Part shown: positions 48,287 to 59,489 of the stretch, piece after piece | Position numbering within the stretch: the first letter of the stretch is position 1 | How the letters are laid out: every line of letters starts with the position of its first letter | NCBI GenBank assembly: GCA_003254905.1 | Contig: QANU01062782.1 | Span: forward strand, 1-64,000 | Source of the DNA: Nissolia schottii | Lineage: Eukaryota; Streptophyta; Magnoliopsida; Fabales; Fabaceae | Reading direction: 5' to 3' | Length of the DNA: 64,000 nucleotides | Notes under the pieces: generated by a model | The model's input: the letters and a program-made list of their open reading frames with translations, nothing else | The model's database searches: none | What the model was told of the DNA's origin: nothing | Made by a program: the position numbers and the translations under genes

Positions 48287-49136
48287 TACCATCAAGAGAA
48301 CTCTCGAGATGGCCTATTTGAACGATGTAGACCATGTGAGTATGGGATCGGAGATCCCATGACTCAAGCGAGTAAAGTTAACAAGCACGAATCCATTGGT
48401 AATGCAAAGATTATATATCCTCAGTCACCTAGAAAACTAGATAAAGCTACTCAGGATTAGGACGGATGATAATAACCAGTAGGGAGTCTAGTATGCATGA
48501 ACACTTAGAGATCTCCTGAGTGGCCTGTATCATAATTGAGTAAAGAAACATTGGTAGGGCTAGGATTCTCACTGAGAACGAAATGTTCTCACCCCACTCA
48601 TTGTGATTCCAGGAGAATATGACCAGTTCACGGACAGGGACGAGATGGCGTAGGACGACTGAAGGTCTTCAAGCAGGAAGGGACTCCCGAGGAGCAATAG
48701 AGAGTACATGCTTTATATACGCGTAAAGACGATTCTTGGCTTGTAGTGTGTATCGGTTAAATGGTCTAGATAGGCCATTACCACTTGTATGCAATGATTG
48801 CAATGTATATTGGTAATGAAAGGTGTAATCATGTTCTGGACCTTGTACTTGTATCTATATTTATAGACATATCTTCATGTTCAGTATCAGTTGTCGCTTA
48901 AGTCTGTTTGGACTCTATCGCTTGCTTATGTATATATGTCTGCTTCCTTAAATGTGCACGACTCATACTTTATGTTTTAGTAAAGAACGGAAAAAGTTTC
49001 AAAACGGTCCATATTCTCAAGTAAAAAATATTTGTCAAGCTAAAAGTAGGGGCTAAAAGTAACCCAACCAAAGCAGATAATAACCTTGTGAGCATTGTTT
49101 ATGACTATAGCATAAGCAATTAGTAGGGGTATTACA
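48287..49136 (+). mobile_element. 3' part of a Ty3-type long LTR, second copy of the inner-element family
   Basis: This is homologous to about 28927-29632. Shared landmarks in order are 'tcaagag', 'tatgnatgnncacttagagatctc', 'gagtggcctg', 'cactgagaac', 'gttctcacccc', and 'accttgtgagcattgttta'. It ends GGGGTATTACA, which pairs with the TGTAAYAACCC start of the family. The 5' two thirds are missing, with copia debris lying upstream. Confidence 0.75.
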
Positions 49137-49189
49137 GTAAGCAAGCAAATAAAAGGTAAAAGGGGGTATAAATGTAAAATTACTCGAGG

Positions 49190-49390
49190 GCAACTTTGCC
49201 AAATCGGTTAGCAAATTTGTATAGAATTTGCCAAACCGGTTGGCCAATCTTGTGCAAATGTGGCGTCCTAGTTGGCGATTTTGTATAGAATTTGCCAGGA
49301 AAGTTGCTGAATTTTGTAGTGATTCGCCAGGAGAGTTGGCGAATTTTGTTGTGATTCGCCAGGAGAGTTGGTGAATTTGTGAGTGATGCA
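49190..49390. repeat. ~32-bp tandem repeat with self-complementary units
   Basis: About five to six units such as ATTCGCCAGGAGAGTTGGCG plus 'aattttgttgtg'. Each has inverted arms (TTCGCCA ... TTGGCGAA) and can fold into a hairpin. The last three units are nearly identical, the first ones diverged. It lies directly after the LTR end at 49136 and is not part of that LTR in its other copies. Confidence 0.8.
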
Positions 49391-49639
49391 AATCCTACGT
49401 GGTTTCGCCATGTGATCACGAGTGCCACGCTGACCAAAACAAGTGTATTCCTAGAATATGTTTGGAAAAGTGGGCATTTTGGTAATTTGCTTGACTAATA
49501 GGGGTATTTGAGTAAAAAAAAACTCTTCAAGTTGCATTCATGGTTGTTAAAACGTTGTAGTTTGGGTAAATGGTAGAATTACGAATTGAATTTCTTGTTG
49601 CTTGATAGGTGGAGTTTGTATCCTATTTTATTATTCTAT

Positions 49640-51120
49640 AATTGAACATTGTATACTAAAAATGTGTAATTTTAATGCTTAATTAATATGTTTTACACAT
49701 TATTCTCTTTTGTGAGAAATTGAGAAAAATGCAATTTTAAGCACTACTTTATCTTAGAATTTAATGTGTAGATTTTTTTTGTTCTTTTTTAGTTTTCTAT
49801 TTTAATTGCAGAAAATAAATTGTCAAGTGGATCATTGAAGATTTGAAAGAGATTTGATAAGATATAAATTTTAAGGAAGAGATTTGAAGAGAAGATCGAG
49901 ACTAATAAATGCAAGATTAAATTCAAATTCAAAAAGATTTGGTTAAAGATTTACTGAGGATTTGTAACGCTGATTTTGCCATGGATTTTTCCCCAGGATG
50001 GAGATTGAATCTGGATTTAACCTTAACTACAAAGTTGTAGATCTATCTCTTAGCTTTAATTCGAGATTTGAATCACCTCAATCCGATATCTGTAGCCGAA
50101 GTTATCGCGATTTTACTGACTATTGTGCTGAAAGTGCGAGTTTTACTCCTACTTTGTGTCAATCCTCTACAAATAGACATCCTCTCTCAACAACTAAAGA
50201 CACAACTTCACATTCAACCTCCACTCTTATTTTCTGCACTTTTCTCTTTTATTTTGTGCACTTTAGGTTTATGTTAGCAGTGCTTAGTTATTAGTTCTTC
50301 AAGGATTGTTGGAGCGCTCGCATGACAACGCAAGCTCCCAACTATTTGCGAATTTCTTTCCTTCTCTAATTCAGGTTTTGTTAATTTAATTCTCCATTAA
50401 TTTTTACTCTCTTCTTATTCTTTATTTATTATGAGTTTTTATCCTCCACCCATGGAGGAGTAGTTTCTTAATATCGTGCATGCGGTAAATCTAGATTAGG
50501 ATTAATTCGAGGTCTTGTGCTTAATGTTTATTCATGATTTATTCCGCCTGTGATTAATAATATAGCGATTGCATGTTATTGGTTAGGGTTAATTTTAGGT
50601 TGATAGATCTTGACGATTGTAGGATTTATTGATTTAGGATTTGGGAACTTTTTGGGGAACTAATTAGATTTAATTAGGTTGTGCAATTGGGACACAATTG
50701 ATATGGGTTTTAAATGCTGAGATCTTAGTTTTAATTCCTATATTAATAAATGCTTAGGGGAATGACGATCGTAGTCTCTTAAGTGAATTGCGTATTAGTT
50801 AGAGATTTGAACTAATAAACAACATCCCCTCTTATGAATAATTAATTAGGAACTAATGACAATTAATAATTGATCTAGAAACACCGTATGCAGGATATTG
50901 CCTTTTATCTTTGTTGACTTACTTTTGTTTTGCTTTCTTTCTATCTTTATTCATCAATCCAAACCCCCCTTTTTAATTGTAATTATAATTGGTTCTAATT
51001 GTTTCCTTGATATACGACCTAGGTTAGCCCCCTTTACTACGTTTTTGGGGTTAATTTAGTTTTATAAATTAGTATTTGATTCCGCACTGAAATTAATAAC
51101 GTTTTAGTGTGTGTTACTGC
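49640..51120 (+). mobile_element. LTR-like retroelement-derived sequence
   Basis: The segment has the composition and wording of plant Ty3 LTR/leader regions: 'ggagcgctcgcatgacaacg' (50310), 'catggaggagtagtttctta' (50452), 'gataggttagcccc'-like text near 51020, and 'gatttaatta' stretches. It has neither clear TG/CA ends nor a target duplication. Open frames inside (for example 49998-50294) lack any family signature. The identification is tentative. Confidence 0.4.
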
Positions 51121-51505
51121 TTCTTCAACACACAAATTGAGCAGTGAATATTCTCCTAGGTCATCATCTCCTCAAGTAAACCTTCAAGATAAACGCCGAA
51201 GGTTTACTTAATTATGGCTAAACCCTAGAAGATTATGCTATACATACTAACGAACTCCTAATTCCAATCATATTCTTCCCTAATAAATATTTATAACCAG
51301 GGCAAGAATATGAGAATTTCTCTCTCTTGTGTAAACAGGGAAGTATGTTTTTTAATTTTATAAAATATTAGGGATTAGGTCCATCAAACTTTAACTAACC
51401 TAGCTTGAGCTAGGATAATTTATTGTAAAGGTGAAAGTCTCTTAATGTTGTTGTTTTTATTTACAAGACTACTTGAACAAAATTCTCATTTAAAATAATA
51501 AAAAT

Positions 51506-51718
51506 GTTACATGTACACCAAATTTATACACTCATACATACATCATTAATAATGCACAAACTTTATTCTCATGAGTGCACAAACATTATAAACTTATAGA
51601 TGATATTCTCAATTATACTTAATTAAGTGCACAAACGTTGCAGGCATTAAAATATAAATTTTATGTATATAAATATAGTGTATATGTATAGTGTATATTT
51701 TTTTATGTACATGTAGCA
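51506..51718 (+). mobile_element. MITE, copy 1 of the TGCTACAYGTACAC family
   Basis: It begins TGTTACATGTACACC and ends TACATGTAGCA, so the ends are inverted repeats. The 213-base interior ('attaataatgcacaaacttt...cttaattaagtgcacaaac') is shared with copies at 56224-56480 and 58141-58355 and with an inverted, decayed copy at 55818-56020. Confidence 0.85.
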
Positions 51719-53672
51719 GGACTCATGAATGATATTGAACCACTCAAATCAACTAATTATTGGTGTAAGTAAAGGAAGATCTTCATCATGAAAAATACAC
51801 TCTCCCATTTACCATTATATTGTAGGGTCATATAAGCTTCCAGCCCAAGTATGCAATCTTTCACCCTGACAGTTACATATATCTTTCGGTGCATATTTAT
51901 GTTTGATTTGAGCATTGGGAGTGACTTGCAAATACATTACCTGCCCGCTTTAAGTACCATTACGTATTTCGGTTCCTTTATGATACAGTCTGATATTTTA
52001 CCACACTTCAAATATTATTTATCAAAACAAAACAAACATTTTTTACTGAGAAGCCAATTTGACAAAATTAAAGTTTCAACATGATATATTTGTTACAGAT
52101 TACAGTGCAAAGAGAAGTCTATTCTCAGCATAGGTTTCTTTTCATTTTTAACGTGTATAGAGGCTGATTCCTCCCAAATCAAACTCCTCTCAATGATTTT
52201 TTTTTTTTTTAATGAAAAAGCTGTTTGTGAGATTTTAGCTTAATCCAAATCGACTTCTCAACTTAGATTTTCTTGAAAGAAATTGTGTTGAGAGTGTTTT
52301 TTGTCTAAACCAACTTCTCGACAATAAAAACAGAGTACTAGGTAATAAAAACAGAGTATTTAGGTAAATAATGTTTGAAGTGGAGAATTAATCATTTAGA
52401 TTGTTAATACCAATGAAGGAAACTCATGCTGTATATAGTAGTGAGGAACAATAGGTTAATTTAATTCTAAAGACAATTCGTCCATACATGTGCTATCATT
52501 GGAAACCTGCCTCGTAATAGATCTGTTTTCCACAGTTTGATACCAAAAAATGCTAGCACTAGATACATTATTTGAATTTTAGTTATGTAGTTGTTACTCG
52601 TTAGAATGATGTAATGTAACATAGTTATTGAATCTTCTATGAATAAATGTATTATATCACTTCATTATTCAACAATTACCATGATGATTTATGAAAAATA
52701 ATGGTGATATTGTTTTAGTTGTGTAACATTGTTGCTCATACCAAATGAATCAGAACATGAAGGTGAAATTGTGATGATATGACACTACCTACTTCCCCAG
52801 CTCATAAGTTGCCTGGTAACTAACTTCAACTCTACACAACTTTGCATTTTTCCATATTATCACCCAATCATGCAATTTTTTTTGCTATATAGAAGAATAT
52901 GATTGGATTATAACATCAAACTAAACTCTTACAACTAACTATGTATCAAAATTAATATCTTATCGTATTTTATTTTTAAAAGTGTAACTTGGACAATAAT
53001 CACAAAAGAATCAAACTCTTAGTAATTGGCATTTGTCTATCACATGTTAGTTTGTACTCACAAAGAAAGCTTATGCCCTAAAAAATGAATCAAAACTAAA
53101 GTGAAAAGAGACTTCAGAATTATTCCTTTGTTCTTGTCCGTTGCTCTACTTCACATATATACAACAATTAGCCAACAGTTTTATTTTGTATATTCATCAA
53201 GGTAGGTAGCAATAATACAGGGACAAAACAAAATAATACTCTCTCGGTTTTTTTTTTTTCTGTTATTCATCTTTTTATTTTAGTATTCTTATAAATATTT
53301 ATTTACTTTTTAAATTAATACCACATTAATCATTCTATTTCTCATTGTACTCTTATTAAATAAATATTATCTCTCATGTTTATATATTTCTAATAATTCT
53401 AATTATTTTCATTATCTCTATATTAAATAAAGATAATTGTATAAAATTTTATCTAATTTATTTTTTAATTTTCATATTTTTAAATATTTTAATACTATAA
53501 AATGAATAACTAAAAAAAAAATATGAGTAATATTTATTTGATTTGAAAATATATAATGCATGACAAAATAGACATAAATGAGCCTTGTACACTTATTTGA
53601 CCACAAATAGCTTGTGCTATAATTATACATATGGATTACAAAATTAATTTATTAGGAATTTATATGAGGAAT
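51719..53672. other. Intergenic AT-rich spacer
   Basis: No gene was recognised. Near 53240-53530 lies an AT-rich stretch beginning 'actctctcggtttttttt' that resembles segments near 35250 and 36630 and may be a degenerate MITE. Confidence 0.4.
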
Positions 53673-55647
53673 TTAGTGGACGAGGTTGTTGATGACTGGG
53701 CGTGTTTTACACATGGCCTTGAGCGGAACGGCTTTGGTCAAGGTGAAGCCATCCCGCTCCGCCATGTCGATCTTGTCGTCGCCGAGGAGCTTCCAGTCAA
53801 AGCACTGAACCAACAGCGCCAGCGTCAAGCTGATGGCGCGAAGAGCCAAGGCCTCTCCTGGGCAAGCCCTCCTTCCCATCCCGAAGGCGATCAGCTTCTC
53901 CGTCTCCCCCTTCTTCTCGAACCTCTCCGGCTTGAAGCTGGTGGCGTCCGTCCAGTACTGCGGGTCCCTGTGGATGGCCCACCCGTTGACCAGGACTATG
54001 GTGTCCCGGGGCACTTTGTACCCTCCGATGACGCAGTCCTCGGCGGAGGAGTGGGGTAAGAGCAAGGGGGCCGGGGTGTAAAGACGGAGGGTCTCGTTGA
54101 TCACGTTTCTGAGGTAGGTCAGCTTTGGAATGTCTGACTCTTCTACAAGCCGCTCTTGCCCTACGTGCCTCTCCAATTCCTCCCTCACCTTCTTCAACAC
54201 GTTTGGATAGCTCAGCAGATTCGACATGGCCCACTCCAGCGTTACAGCAGACGAGTCTGTCCCAGCTAGAAGCATAGCCTGTCCGTCAAAACCAACAAAC
54301 AACAAATTATATTATTATTAGCTAGAGATGTGTTGTTGACTGAGAGAGAGTGAGAGAGAGAGAGAGAAATTAAGAGAAATATGATGATTACCCCCCGGTT
54401 ACATATACATATAGCTAGAGATGTGTTGTTGACTTCTCGCTTTTACTGTTCCTTTTCATTATAAAAAAACAACTATTCCACTAAAAACAAACGTTTAACC
54501 CCCCCCTCCCCCCCCTTACAGCCAGAGAGAGAGAGAAATTAAGGGAAATGATGATTACCAAGCCAAGGCCCTTGATGATCTGATCGGTATAGTACTCAGG
54601 CTGCGACTCTTGCATGCTGAGGAGATGGTCTATCATGGTGTTCTGGTGCTGGTTCTTCAGGCGGTGCTCATGGAGGAGCCCGTTCAGGAAGGCGTCCGTC
54701 TTGCTGCTTATCTTCTTCAGCCTCGTCTCCAGCTTCTCCACGTCCAGCAGCCTCATCAGCGGCATGAAGTCCGTCTTGTTGTTCGCCCCGGACAGCTGCA
54801 GCAGCTCCGACACCATCTCTCTGAACTGGCTCGCCTCCTCCACGTCCGCCATGTCCACGTCACCACCGTAGTACCTCTTCCCGGAGATCATCCTCATGAT
54901 GTTGTTGAACGTCATGTCGTAGAATCTCGACGACAGCTCCACCTCCGCGAACTCCTTCGAGGACTCCTCCCCCAGCTTCTGGATCAGCCTCGTCGTCTCG
55001 TCCTTTCGGATCCCGGAGAACGTGTTGATGCGGTGGTTGGACAGCACGTCCAGGGCGGTGATGCGGCGGAGGTTGCGCCAGTGCTCCCCGTACTCGCTGG
55101 ACCCTGTTATTCGAAGAATTAACCAATTTGTTAAGTTGTTAATCAGGATGCTTGCTAGCTATTCTACAACAATCACTTACGCAACTAACATCTAAAAATA
55201 ATAATAAGAAGATGATGATAATTATTCGAGATAATTTTAAGATTTTAATTAAATTGCTGATGGTGGCTTGAGCGGTTATTTCTAACAATTAATCATAATA
55301 CCTATGGTGGTGTAGTTGTAGAAGATGTATTTTCCGGATAGGAAGCGGGGCCTGTTGGCCAAAACGACGTCGTTTTTAGTGAAGCACTCTTGGAAGGCGG
55401 CGGGCGACGAGATGACGACCACGAGACGGGAGCCGAACCAGAGGGAGAAGACGTTGCCGTATTTGTCAGAGAGGCCCTTGAAGGTGCGGTGGAGGGGCCT
55501 CTTGAGGTGGTGGAGGTTGCCGATTATCGGGAGTGAAGGTGGGCCCGGTGGGAGGTTCTTGAACCTCCGTGTTCGGAGGACCAAGTTGAATATGACAAAG
55601 ATTGCGAGGTAGAGGAGGGAGTAGGAGAACATGGAAGCGATCTCCAT
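53673..55647 (-). CDS. Cytochrome P450, CYP81E type, second copy
   Basis: Exons on the minus strand, 55302-55647, 54559-55103 and 53673-54278, are 346, 545 and 606 bases: exactly the same lengths and phases as in the sister gene. The product has 498 codons with membrane anchor (1-25), PPGPPSLP hinge, AGTDSS at 302-307, NETLRLY with ExxR at 359-362, PERF at 414-417 and the haem loop [10 protein letters not shown] at 429-438 (Cys436). All functional residues are present. Substitutions relative to the sister cluster in the C-terminal part (for example [19 protein letters not shown] versus WKRIRDKEIDMREESGFTL). It probably hydroxylates isoflavones at the ER. The gene points towards its sister, so they form a convergent inverted pair. 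Intron 2 contains an internal duplication. Confidence 0.92.
54321..54559. repeat. Internal duplications in intron 2 of the second CYP81E gene
   Basis: 'gctagagatgtgttgttgac' occurs at 54321-54340 and 54414-54433. An AG-rich tract followed by 'aaattaagRgaaat' and 'atgattacc' occurs at about 54356-54392 and 54524-54559. The second block includes the true splice donor, so the first is a copied donor-like site within the intron. A long C-tract lies between. Confidence 0.85.
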
Positions 55648-55791
55648 GAGTGCGTGTGTGTGTGTTAGTGTTTATGTTCTTTGTTTTGCTTTAACGATAT
55701 TGATTGAATCGAAATGCGTGCTTAGGTTGATTGATTCCTGATGAGTCAATACCTAAGGCAAATGCAATTGAGTAAGGTCTAATTACATGGT

Positions 55792-55800
55792 GTATTTATA
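55792..55800 (-). promoter_or_regulatory. TATA box of the second CYP81E gene
   Basis: On the minus strand the sequence reads TATAAATAC about 145 bases upstream of the ATG at 55647. A MITE end begins 18 bases further upstream (55818). Confidence 0.65.
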
Positions 55801-55817
55801 GCGAGAGTCCATCTGCT

Positions 55818-56020
55818 TGCTACACAAAAAATATATATCATATATACATTTTAAATTTATATATATAAAATTTATGTTTTAATATATATAATATTTATAT
55901 ATTTAATTAAGTATAATTAAAAATATTATTTATATGTTTATAATGTTTATATATTCATAAAAATATAATTTATAAATTATTAATGTTGTAAATATGAATT
56001 TATAAATTTGAGTGACATTT
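55818..56020 (-). mobile_element. MITE, copy 4: inverted and strongly AT-decayed
   Basis: It starts TGCTACAC and follows the reverse complement of copies 1 and 3 ('taattaagtataattaaaaatatt', '...attattaatg'), but nearly every G or C in the parent has become A or T (for example GTGCAC to ATATAT). Its edge lies directly upstream of the TATA box of the second CYP81E gene. The right border is blurred. Confidence 0.65.
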
Positions 56021-56223
56021 TTGTTACAGTGACTTGCGGTTTAGGACTGCGCTTGACGTAGGTGTCCCCAAAAAATCAACCCACGTGTTCAACAGTTTCT
56101 GTGGTCAAAACTGCTATGCCATCAGGATTTCCAAAACGTTGCGCACCTACTGATGCATACCATTTTTTTTTTTACTTTATCATACATAAAATAAAATACT
56201 AAAGGCGTTCCATCATACAAAAA

Positions 56224-56249
56224 TATTACATGTGTATTTAATTTTATAC

Positions 56250-56280
<31 letters not shown>

Positions 56281-56480
56281 TAATTTTATACACTTGCACA
56301 TATATTATTAATAATGCACAAATTTTATTTTCATGAATTCACAAACATTATAAATTTATAGATGATATTATCAATTATACTTAATTAAGCGCACAAACAT
56401 TACATACATTAAAATACAAACTTTATGTATATGAGTATAAGGTGTATGTATGGTGTATATTTTTTTGTGTACGTGTAACA
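56224..56480 (+). mobile_element. MITE, copy 2, enlarged by a (TA)n insertion
   Basis: Same family as 51506-51718, beginning TATTACATGTG and ending TACGTGTAACA. A local duplication of 'tatttaattttata' around a TA microsatellite (56252-56279) makes it about 40 bases longer. Confidence 0.8.
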
Positions 56481-57557
56481 GAACTCTTCCGTTATATTCT
56501 GTCTTTGTTTATTTTTACGGCTTTCAAATAAGATGCGCAATGCTAATTTTTTTTTTATGTTGTTATTTAATTAAATATCTTATTATATCAATAAAAAAAT
56601 TTGAATCTCTTACTCAGTACTTTTAAAGTAGTGCATATTTGAGAATTTGATTGAATTCTAGTATGCATAGTGTATAACAATTATAAACTCAATGAAAATA
56701 GCGTGTGAAAAGTATTTCTTTCTTATAATATTATTTTGTTCTAAACTCTTGATATATAATCCGGAATATAATAGATCCGATTGATTTGGTTCGAAGAAGA
56801 TAAGTTTATTATATTAGTTTCCTTTATATATATATATATGTATGTATATATATTTCTACGAACTGCGTGGGAATTCAGCCATCCATCCATGTGTTAGTTA
56901 GTATTAAATGAATTGTTTTTTCCCTTGAGAAATTTAAAAAGGGGAAATGAAGTATATGTGAAGTTATATACATTAGTGTGCGTGTACATGTGAAGTTAAA
57001 TTTAACACATTATTTTTAAACACACAAAAATAATAATATGTCTTACTTAATAAAACAAAAAACAGGAGATAGAATACATAATAAAAGTGATTAGTTAGAC
57101 TCACTTTTATTGTGTGCGCACGTTCAAAAATAATATGTTAAACTTATGCCTTAATAAGAATTTCTGTTTAATTATGGCGCCCTCCTCTAAATAGTACCAT
57201 CCCCAATGTTTATTCATTCCAAAGAGCAAATTAAATCATCCTCCGAGAATTTCATATAGAGATCAGAGTTGCTTTTCTTCTAACTCGAGAGAGTGTGGCA
57301 TTACTATTTGACAGAGTTGGTGGAAAATTTATAGAAGGGGGTAGTTTCAGCAAATAACCCAGTACGTAGCTTCCGCCCAGTTTCCCATGCCAAGTCCATT
57401 GCTAACGTAAACTCCAGGACCTGTGAGTCTTTGTGGGGGCAGTATTTCAAATTGTTGCGCAAGTGTTTGATATGAATTCTCAACTTTATTGTCTTACTAT
57501 GGCAAAGTAAGTATAAACTTTATTTTAAGTGGTTACACAAAAATACTCGACTTAATT
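56481..57557. other. Intergenic AT-rich spacer
   Basis: TA-rich with a short (TA)n run at about 56825-56850. No gene was recognised. Confidence 0.4.
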
Positions 57558-57625
57558 AAAACTTTAATTTCCAAAACTCGATGCATCTCTCAAAACTTTA
57601 ATTTCCAAAACTCGATGCATCTCTC
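57558..57625. repeat. 34-bp perfect tandem duplication
   Basis: 'aaaactttaatttccaaaac' starts copies at 57558 and 57592; both continue 'tcgatgcatctctc'. Confidence 0.95.
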
Positions 57626-57913
57626 ACGAATAAGTACTGAAATAATGGGTGAAAGGCTAGTGAGACAATGACATTCTACTCCCTTGACAAGTGTTCTAAC
57701 AATACATATTAATAAGGAAGGAAAAAATATTTTTATTGAAAAAAATAAGATCTGTTAGTATTCCCTCTTCAATGCGTTGAAATGATTGAAAACCTCAATT
57801 TTATAATGCTAAACTAGCAAACCTCTTGTTTTTTTTTGTAAGGTATTGCAATTTCCTTTCTATGAATCGTCTAACTGAATTGGAGTGGTACATGAATCGC
57901 TTGAATCACTTGA

Positions 57914-57950
57914 TGTATTGTACGATTCGTATCGCGAATCGTACAATACA
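57914..57950. repeat. Perfect 16-bp inverted repeat (hairpin)
   Basis: TGTATTGTACGATTCG (57914-57929) and its exact reverse complement (57935-57950) flank a five-base loop. Further GATTCG/CGAATC words are scattered around it (57860-57930 and 58395-58410). Confidence 0.9.
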
Positions 57951-58140
57951 ATATGATATGTAACAACTCTAATTCAACCCTAAACCCATTATTTATTTAT
58001 TTATTTCGAAATTACCTCTCCAACGATGCTTTGTTTGCTCTCATTCTTTAACTCTATGTTATTGATTTTGTTAATTCTTAGTCTAAATATCCTTTTGTTT
58101 ATGATTTATCATATATAACGTATGTTTTTGTTATCAAAAA

Positions 58141-58355
58141 TGCTACATGTACACCTAACTTTATACACCCATACATACACCATTAATAATGCACAAACTT
58201 TATTCTCATGAGTGCACAAACATTACAAACTTATAAATGATATTCTCAATTGTACTTAATTAAGTGCACAAACATTACATGCATTAAAACACAAATTTTA
58301 TGTATATAAGTATAGGGTGTATGTATGGTGTATTTTTTTTAGTGTACGTGTAGCA
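58141..58355 (+). mobile_element. MITE, copy 3 of the TGCTACAYGTACAC family (best preserved)
   Basis: It begins TGCTACATGTACACC and ends GTGTACGTGTAGCA, so the terminal inverted repeats are 14-15 bases with one mismatch. Length 215 bases, no coding capacity. The sequence on either side shares GATTCG-like words, suggesting insertion into an older repeat. A target duplication is not evident. Confidence 0.88.
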
Positions 58356-59373
58356 TAACTCTTTTGTTGTACTTTGGTATCTTACGACTTGATACGATTC
58401 ACGATTTATAATTTATCTCAACAATACACGATACATATTATGATTCAATATCCATGAATACAACAACAACATGACCTACACCGAAGGCACTAAGCCAAAA
58501 CACAATCTCCCCAAGACAAAACCCCCTACATGACATCTCAGCACCAAAACACTAACAAAACTAGCAATTTACTAAGATATGCCAATCAAATATAATGATA
58601 AAATAATCACCACCAATGATATTTTTATGAACAGAGCACCCCTTCAAGAAAAAATCTTTTAGAAAATATAAAAAATTGTTTAGCCTGGATAACATTATCA
58701 ACCGTGGCCATTGACTTCAATTAAAAAAAAAAAATACATATACATTGCATAAGATGGGATATAGTTGGGTTTTTGTGCGAAATGGAAAATAATTCAAATT
58801 CGTGCAATATTTATATGTTAATTTGACCATAATTACGAAAAAAATTAATGTCAAATTGAGTTGGTATTTTCTCGTAAACAAACAAAGACACGTAGGATGA
58901 CGCTCCTGTTGCCCGGTCCGCACTACTCTTCAATTTTGTCTGCATTGATCATTATCAATATAAGTTATTGCATGACAGTGATGTCTAAATTCATTCTTGT
59001 AAAATTCCAGTTTTTCTTTGTTGTGATGCTGCAATCTTTAAAAAAAGAATGGCTGCGAAGACTGACGAATTCTTTAACGATTATAATTTACTAACCACAC
59101 AGCCATCGACGGATGTTGAAATTGCATATTTTTCTATTTTTTTTGGGTATTTTTTCAACTGTCCAGCAATTATCTTTGAATAATTTTCCTTATCTTCTCT
59201 GTTTGGCTTTCTTTTATGCAGAGAGGCGTGCTAGCAAAGTTATGCGTTGTTTATAGTAGTAGTATTTTGCTAAGGTGGCCTCTAGCCAGCATCGCTAGTT
59301 AAGAAATTAAAAATAGAAACGGTTGATTGAAAATATGGTTCTTTTTCTTTTAACTTGTAATTCATTGAATATC

Positions 59374-59379
<6 letters not shown>
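58356..59379. other. Intergenic spacer
   Basis: No gene, RNA or defined repeat. Short frames here lack any family signature. Confidence 0.4.
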
Positions 59380-59421
<42 letters not shown>

Positions 59422-59489
59422 TAAACCCTAAACCCTAAACCCTAAACCCTAAACCCTAAACCCTATATATATATATATATATATATATC
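59380..59489. repeat. Interstitial telomere repeat inside a (TA)n microsatellite
   Basis: 59420-59464 is about 6.4 perfect units of CCCTAAA, the plant telomere repeat. It is flanked by pure TA runs on both sides (59380-59419 and 59465-59489). Confidence 0.97.

Noticed and set aside
49998-50294. 98-codon frame in the LTR-like region
   Set aside because: Ser/Thr-rich chance frame in retroelement leader-type sequence, without family signature.
53631-55126. Plus- and minus-strand frames overlapping the second CYP81E gene in other phases
   Set aside because: They are GC-rich shadows of the P450 exons, with no domain of their own.
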